Of a stretch of DNA of 64,000 nucleotides, positions 58,615-64,000 are shown piece by piece. Origin of the DNA: Setomelanomma holmii (taxonomy: Eukaryota; Ascomycota; Dothideomycetes; Pleosporales; Phaeosphaeriaceae); contig ML978220.1 of assembly GCA_010015745.1 (NCBI GenBank), positions 128,969 to 192,968 of the forward strand, given 5' to 3'. The translations under genes and the position numbers were made by a program. The notes under the pieces were generated by a model that saw nothing but the letters and a program-made list of their open reading frames with translations, did no database searches and was not told the DNA's origin. Within the stretch, counting starts at the first letter, position 1; the number at the start of each line of letters is the position of its first letter.

Positions 58615-61064
58615 AGTATATTGCTCCGGAGTCGAACGTTTCCTTTGGTGGTTTTGTGGATCCCAGAGGATGTAGCTGCAAGCCCTGAGACTGCTCAGCC
58701 TTGGGAAACCAGTGGCAACTTTTTATATATTTGCAGCGTATCAATTCCTTTGTCGATTTATGCGGTATGCTGAATGATGGTCGTGTGTGTAATTGTAAGC
58801 CTCCCTTGGAAGTACTGGTTGGAAGATATATCTCAAGGGGGTAATGCCTCAGGTGATCGTACGCAAGAGTGATGTGATGCTGATAACGTGCGATTGTAGT
58901 GATCTGCTTCCTGGGCGAAGACATCCTGATATATATACAGCACAGATAATTGCAAGGTTTGCACCACTGACGATAACACTTTGCAACATCTGAATCGTAG
59001 ACGGAGTTCGCTCGGAACAGTCAGAATGTAAAGGCTCAATGTTTCGTTGGCGGAAGCGTCCTTGATCAACGCCTTTAACTAGTACCGGAACGGCATGGCG
59101 CGGCTGCTTGTTTCGGCCGATGGCTGAACAACCTGGCCTTGGCACGCGAAGCCTGTAGGAAATATCTCGGAGCGCATGACATGGACCATGAACCGACAAC
59201 AGCATACTGAAGTTTCTGGATATTCACCCCACTGTTTCCTTATCCTACTTTGTTGAAGCTTCCGGCCCTGCAGTGCCCGGGAACCTCTGCGTTCGGACTT
59301 CTCACCACGGCGAAGACTGACGTAACCCTAATGGTTTGCGAAGGAACTGCGCCGACATATCGGCATGCACATGCTTTGAAATGGATGCGCAATGCATAGC
59401 AATGCGAGCGCAAAAGAACGTCTTTGGAATTCGAGATTTGAGAATTACCACCAACGGATTACTCACTGCAGCTCGGGACGGTCCGTCTCGGTTGGTATTC
59501 GTCGTAGGTGACTAGCACGAATCTGTACCTGAATGGCTGGAAATTCGAATCGCTCTGTCTCACGTCTCGTCGAAAGGCGGTCTGTGATGCCCAATGTATT
59601 GGTCGCCAATCACCGACAAACGTTTGGCCGTGAGATCTGTCATGTTCGCTGAGTGTGCAGGAGATCAGAAGTGATACTGAGTCTTCTTGCGTTCATGCCC
59701 AAAAATTAGAGCGACAGCCGGCAAGACCGACATCTATGCATATCCCATCGCGTAGGTATGGAACGAGGCAACAGTTGTCCTTCGATAGCATCAGCATCTA
59801 GGCACGCACACCGTTGCAAGGATGCTACTGCGCGAGCGTAAGTGTTACCGCATGTATGCTTACTCTCAGGAAAGTGAAACCCTTCTTTTGTTTTCGACGT
59901 GCAAGGGTAATAATGCTGAGAACTTACATAGTGCCATTCACTTTTACACACGCTGGCACTGTATCGTTCAGAGGCACCAAGCGCTTGCCCTGCCTGCAAT
60001 TATACTTCAGTTTAGTCGATGACGACACGCACGTGCATAGCGACGAGGCAGTGCACTGGGCACTGAGGCCAGGCGTTGTCTGCGCCATCCTACATCAACC
60101 CCAGCCATCCATGTCCAAAGAACCCGAGAAGTCTAGCATTGTGTATGCACATACTGGACTCCACCATGATCGTAGGAAGCGCTCTCATGCAGTACCATAG
60201 GTAAGCCGTGGTTGAGACTACGGCCTTCGAGCAGATCAGCGCAACGCGGCACAACGGCATGGCAGAGAACAAATCCTGTAAATACGCTGTATGCTTTAAA
60301 AAGCGCCACAGGTCTCCCAAGAGGTCAAATTATTCAAAAATAGAGTGCTCTCGCGTTCCCGTCAATGCTGTTGTTGTTGTGTTAGTCGATTCGCCCGTCA
60401 ACAGCTTCTTCTGTTGCATGATGATGGTCGCGTCGGAGGCTCAAGCTGGCAGCGGTAGCGGGACACCGAAGTACTGAGAAGCCCCTGGTGGCCGACTTGA
60501 AGAAGCACTGTAACGTCCATCTACCCGTAACGGAACAACCGCCGTGCCGGAACAACCCCCTCTTCTTTAGCACCTAGAATGTGCCAACACCATTGTGTGT
60601 GAGTATAGACACTGTGGATTGATAGGTTAGTTAGTCCTGTACTTATAGTCGCACTCAAAGTACAAAATTACAGCAGTCTTAAGCTTGATGTTGGCGGTTC
60701 CGTTCTTGACACTCATTCGCGTCTCAGCTGTTCACCCTTACACAAACACGATTTATAGTATCTCCTAAGGGTTCAAAGCTACAAAACAAAGCTTCTATTA
60801 AGAAAGTCCCTGTTCCGAAACTTTTGCAGCATAGTGTGCCGTGTTTGCAAAATCTGAGAGTATCTCCGTGTAGGGCGGCGATCGCAGCAGAGCTTGGCAT
60901 TGTTATGTCATAGCGTATCGAAAAGGGTGCTATGCTCAATTTGAGTCTTCCAGCCACCTGTCTTGTTCTAAATTTAAACTCACGAGGTGGACTATTGTTG
61001 CCTAGTGCTGCCTGCCGTCGACGTTCGCGATGTGTCCCCTCTATCATCACCACAGTAAGTAGCC
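58615..61064. other. Gene-poor 2.4 kb, left flank of a transposon
   Basis: Contains the MFS promoter and, at its right end, the non-coding left flank of the pogo-like element. The direct repeat CGGAACAACC occurs twice near 60522-60555. No gene is supported. Confidence 0.4.
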
Positions 61065-62845
61065 ATGGATGCAGCCAGCCAGGCGCTGGCGCAGAGTCTT
61101 CCCACGCATGTGCGAAGAACCTATACTGCTCTAGCAGAATGCTCTGACGTTCCTATGTCTTGTACCACTGTGTGGTATCGTGATAAGGGACGACCCTCCA
61201 GACTGACCAAAGTACACAGCCAGCAGTACCTCACTCCCTTAGAAGAGAAAGCCTTCGTTCAACATGTATTGCGCACAGCTGCTCTTGGGTTTCCCCTGCG
61301 TATCATGGACATCCCTCTCCTAGCCTTCAGCATCGCCTGCCGACGATCCGCAATGAAGGCGATCAAGCCACCGAACAAGAACTGGCCTCAGGCATTTGCG
61401 AAGCGCCATCCGCAACTTGCCCAAAGAAACCATAGGGCGATGGACTGGAATCGTCACGACAACAATATATACCCTAAGGTTACGTCCTGGTTTGAGGTGA
61501 TTGAACCAGAGCTGTGTAGACCTGATATCCTGCCGGAGAATGTATATAACATGGACAAGACAGGAGTCATGCTTTCTATGCTTGGCTCTGTTGAAGTCTT
61601 TGTAAGTAAGGATGACTGGGGAGACTATAGAGGCGCTGGCGTAAAACGTACTATGGTGACTGCCATCGAGTGCATTTCAGCCAGTGGTGAGTGTCTTAAC
61701 CCAATGATTATCTGGCCAGCCTCTACTCATCGGAGCAACTGGATGACGTACCCTACGCCTGGGTGGGCCTATGCATTCTCTGAGTCAGGCTACAACGATT
61801 CCTACCTCAGCTTAGAGTGGATGAAACAAGTATTTGACCCCCAAACCAAGGCGCGAGCTAACCAGAAGCCGCGAATCCTTATATGTGATGGATTTGGAAC
61901 TCACGAAACGCTCAAAATAATGGAGTTTTGCTTCAAGAACAACATCATTCTCTGCCGACTCCCCTCTCATACCTCTCACAAGCTCTAGCCTTGCGATGTT
62001 TCGGTCTTTGCTCTACTCAAGACGGCTTATCGCGTCCAAATAGAACGCCTCTATCGAGGAGGTATAACTATGATTAATAAGGAACATTTAACTACTCTTT
62101 ACTTTCCTGCAAGGGAGAGTGCGATGACCAAGAAGAACATACTCGCAGGATGGGCCAAATCCGGTTTGTTTCCCTTCAACCTGGACAGATTACTCAGAGA
62201 TATTACAAAACCAGTCGCCGATGCGCCTACCCCACTGCCCATCCGCACAGGCTGTGGAGGCAGTGGACCATATCCACAACACGATATTGTCCAGACCCCA
62301 GTGACTCCAGTGTCGTTGGAGGCTCTTGCGTCACTACTTACCCAGATTAAGCAGGACCCTCACGATGAGACGAGTACGAAGCGTCATCAGAAGCTCGTAC
62401 AGAAGCTCGCCAATGCCGCCGAAATATCCTTTGCCCAGCAGGCCCTTGATCAGGAGCTGGATCTGGTCCTATCAAAGGTTAACGACGAAGCCAAAACTCG
62501 CCGCAAGACGAAGTCGAAGATTCTTGGGAAGGCGAGGGGGTAATGACCTACGAGGACATCGAAGCAGAACGAGCAAGGCGTGCTGAGCAGGAGGCGAGCT
62601 TAGAAACTCAAGGCAAGAGAAAACGTGGGCGACCAAAGCGCAGTGTGGTGGAGGCAGCTGCAGAGGCTACTGCAGACAAGGGAAAGCGCAGGAAGCGCCG
62701 ACAGGCTGCGCAAGAAGTAGAGGATGCCTTAGTGGTACATACAAGCAGCACACATGTGGTAGAGGAAGCTTCAGTGGTACAGACAAGGAGCACATATGAG
62801 GAAGCACCCCAGCCTTATAGAGTCCCAGTAGCACGCATGTGGTAG
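61065..62845 (+). mobile_element. Fot1/pogo-like DNA transposon, decayed transposase
   Basis: Tc1/mariner superfamily transposase in three blocks of one ancestral frame. The N-terminus has a CENP-B-type DNA-binding region (about residues 40-125: LTPLEEKAFVQHVLRTAALG). The DDE core has VYNMDKTGVML (first Asp) and ILICDGFGTHETL (second Asp). A TAG at 61986-61988 sits where the family has Gln in SHxLQPxDV, so the third Asp (next codons CDVSVF) falls after the stop. A one-base loss in the GGGGG run at 62536-62540 shifts the frame before MTYEDIEAERARRA and an AT-hook-like KRKRGRPKRS tail. Terminal inverted repeats could not be fixed by eye; the left end may be near 60500 and the right near 62930. 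Confidence 0.85.
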
Positions 62846-63584
62846 CTGAGGTTTGAAGATATTAGGTGGTTGCATAGGCTCGCCACGCCGCGACCGAAGT
62901 AATTACGGTAATTAGAAGTCATAGATTTGCGCTAACGAAGACTTTGTCTGTCATGTCTACTGCCTCAGCGTCGTGATCTTACCTTTGTGCCCGCCGTGAT
63001 TGAACGCACTGTCGTGACGAGTGGTGTCGGACTTCAGCCTCGAATCAAGCGGAAGAACACGCAGCCGAGCAATTGGTCTGTTGGTTGTGGCCGTGCAGTC
63101 GTTACACACCAGCTGCTCGGTACCGCGCAGTAAGTGCACCAGCTAGAGCTGCATGTAGACTATCAACCCCATCGCTAGACCCTGGACTCCGGTGTTAATC
63201 CACGTGGGTTGTCGCGCGGCTATGCCACAAGTGTGCGAGACGAGGCGCGTTTCACACACGAGCAACCGGACGTGGCCCTACGGGACGGTGCGGGACCACT
63301 GTAAATTGGCCAATGCACGCCTAGCCGGTAGATGGGCCGCCTTCGCCGCCTAGGGCCCTCCCCTGCGTACACGGCTGGGCTGACTGGACGTCCACATCTC
63401 AGCCTGCCATCCGACATCTGCATGGCGACAGCTGGCAGCGGGCAGCCGGCGGCTGTGCAGGCCACAAGGCTGAACAGCAGCTTTCTCTCCACGGCGAACA
63501 TCCCGACAACCGCTCTGCGCTCTCATCCCGCTCTGCGCTCTCATCCCGCTCCTAGCAGCTCTCCTTCTCCTCATAGGAGCAGCT
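62846..63584. other. GC-rich leader region before the NLR gene
   Basis: GC content rises sharply from about 63200. An 18-base direct repeat (CTCTGCGCTCTCATCCCG) lies at 63513-63530 and 63531-63548, shortly before the ATG of the next gene. No separate gene is supported. Confidence 0.5.
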
Positions 63585-64000
63585 ATGGCGCGCCAGCTGC
63601 ATTACGACGAGTACACCGTGGGCTGGGTGTGCGCCCTGCCCGTCGAGCTGGCGGCCGCGCAGAAGATGCTCGACGAAGAGCACGGCGACCTCGAGCGCGA
63701 CCCCGCCAACAACAACGACAACCTCTACGCCTTAGGGTCGATGGGCGGTCACAACGTCGCGATCGTGTGTCTGCCTGCCGGTCGAATCAGCAACAACCCG
63801 GCGGCGGTGGTAGCGACACAGTTGAGGACGACCTTCAAGGCCATCCGCTTCGGCCTGATGGTGGGCTTTGGCGGAGGGGTTCGCAGCGCTGAAGCGGACA
63901 TCTGGCTCGGGGACGTTGTAGTTAGCCAGCCGCACCAGACCTTTGGCGGGGTGGTGCAGTACGACTCTGGTAAGGCGACGCCAAGCGGATTTGCGCTGAC
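63585..64000 (+). CDS. NLR-like protein with N-terminal purine phosphorylase (PNP_UDP) domain, partial
   Basis: ATG at 63585 opens an uninterrupted frame to the right edge (138 complete codons). It reads YTVGWVCALPVELAAAQKML, then LGSMGGHNVAIVCLPAG, RFGLMVGFGGGVRS and DIWLGDVVVSQPHQT. This is the nucleoside phosphorylase-like N-terminal domain that fungi commonly join to NACHT/NB-ARC and ankyrin, WD40 or TPR repeats in NOD-like receptors. The C-terminal part is outside the window, so the NLR assignment is an inference from this domain variant. The gene is much more GC-rich than its neighbours and lies next to a decayed transposon. It could also be a stand-alone phosphorylase-like protein. Confidence 0.82.
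   Translation, partial: MARQLHYDEYTVGWVCALPVELAAAQKMLDEEHGDLERDPANNNDNLYALGSMGGHNVAIVCLPAGRISNNPAAVVATQLRTTFKAIRFGLMVGFGGGVRSAEADIWLGDVVVSQPHQTFGGVVQYDSGKATPSGFAL

Noticed and set aside
60500..62930. Terminal inverted repeats for the pogo-like element
   Set aside because: Segments near 60520-60560 and 62870-62920 show only partial complementarity by eye; not enough to fix element ends.

Overview
The window is nuclear DNA of a filamentous ascomycete (Pezizomycotina). Genes are interrupted by 50-60 nt introns with GT/AG ends and CTAAC or CTGAC branch sites. The gene set (fused BUB1/MAD3 checkpoint kinase, TPS2, VID27, AP-1 beta, Zn2Cys6 regulator, DUF3176 membrane protein, Fot1/pogo transposase, purine-phosphorylase-type NLR) is typical of that group. 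A Dothideomycete is my best guess, but that is inference only.

Layout. 1-3368 (-): 5' part of a MadBub-type spindle checkpoint kinase, running off the left edge. 3.8-4.1 kb: a diverged tandem duplication with two tiny ORFs. 4.2-5.5 kb (-): zinc alcohol dehydrogenase. 6.2-6.6 kb (-): small hypothetical. 7.2-9.6 kb (-): GH15 glycoside hydrolase. 10.2-11.9 kb (-): F-box protein with a suspicious in-frame TGA. 12-14.9 kb: gene-poor, possible remnants. 15-17 kb (+): amino acid/GABA permease. 18.5-18.8 kb (-): a small two-exon gene for a 76-residue protein. 19.9-22.9 kb (-): trehalose-6-phosphate phosphatase. 23.9-25.9 kb (+): nucleotidyltransferase of the poly(A)/TUTase type. 26.1-27.0 kb (-): ubiquitin-conjugating E2. 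27.7-29.2 kb (-) and 29.7-31.0 kb (+): divergent glutaryl-CoA dehydrogenase and FEN1. 31.4-33.9 kb (-): AP-1 beta adaptin. 35.0-36.9 kb (+): broken DUF3176 gene. 37.0-37.6 kb (-): F-box-like protein. 38.6-39.8 kb (-): secreted repeat protein. 41.3-42.4 kb (-): PhzF-like protein. 42.4-45.8 kb: gene-poor. 45.8-47.2 kb (+): conserved-looking hypothetical. 48.3-49.5 kb (+): BRCT protein. 50.4-52.9 kb (+): VID27. 53.6-56.0 kb (-): Zn2Cys6 regulator. 56.8-58.6 kb (-): MFS transporter. 61.1-62.8 kb (+): decayed Fot1/pogo transposon. 63.6 kb to the right edge (+): start of an NLR-like gene.

Most of the window is housekeeping (checkpoint, replication/repair, trafficking, trehalose, lysine/tryptophan catabolism) with accessory material between and at the right end. 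No biosynthetic cluster is evident; the Zn2Cys6 regulator next to the MFS transporter is the only pair that suggests a local regulator-target link. The most instructive signals are a 5-nt microexon carrying part of the FEN1 active site, a GC-AG intron, a small gene hidden by an intron, the tandem small-ORF duplication, several nonsense changes compatible with repeat-induced point mutation, and the edge NLR. I did not find a clearly new multi-gene system.
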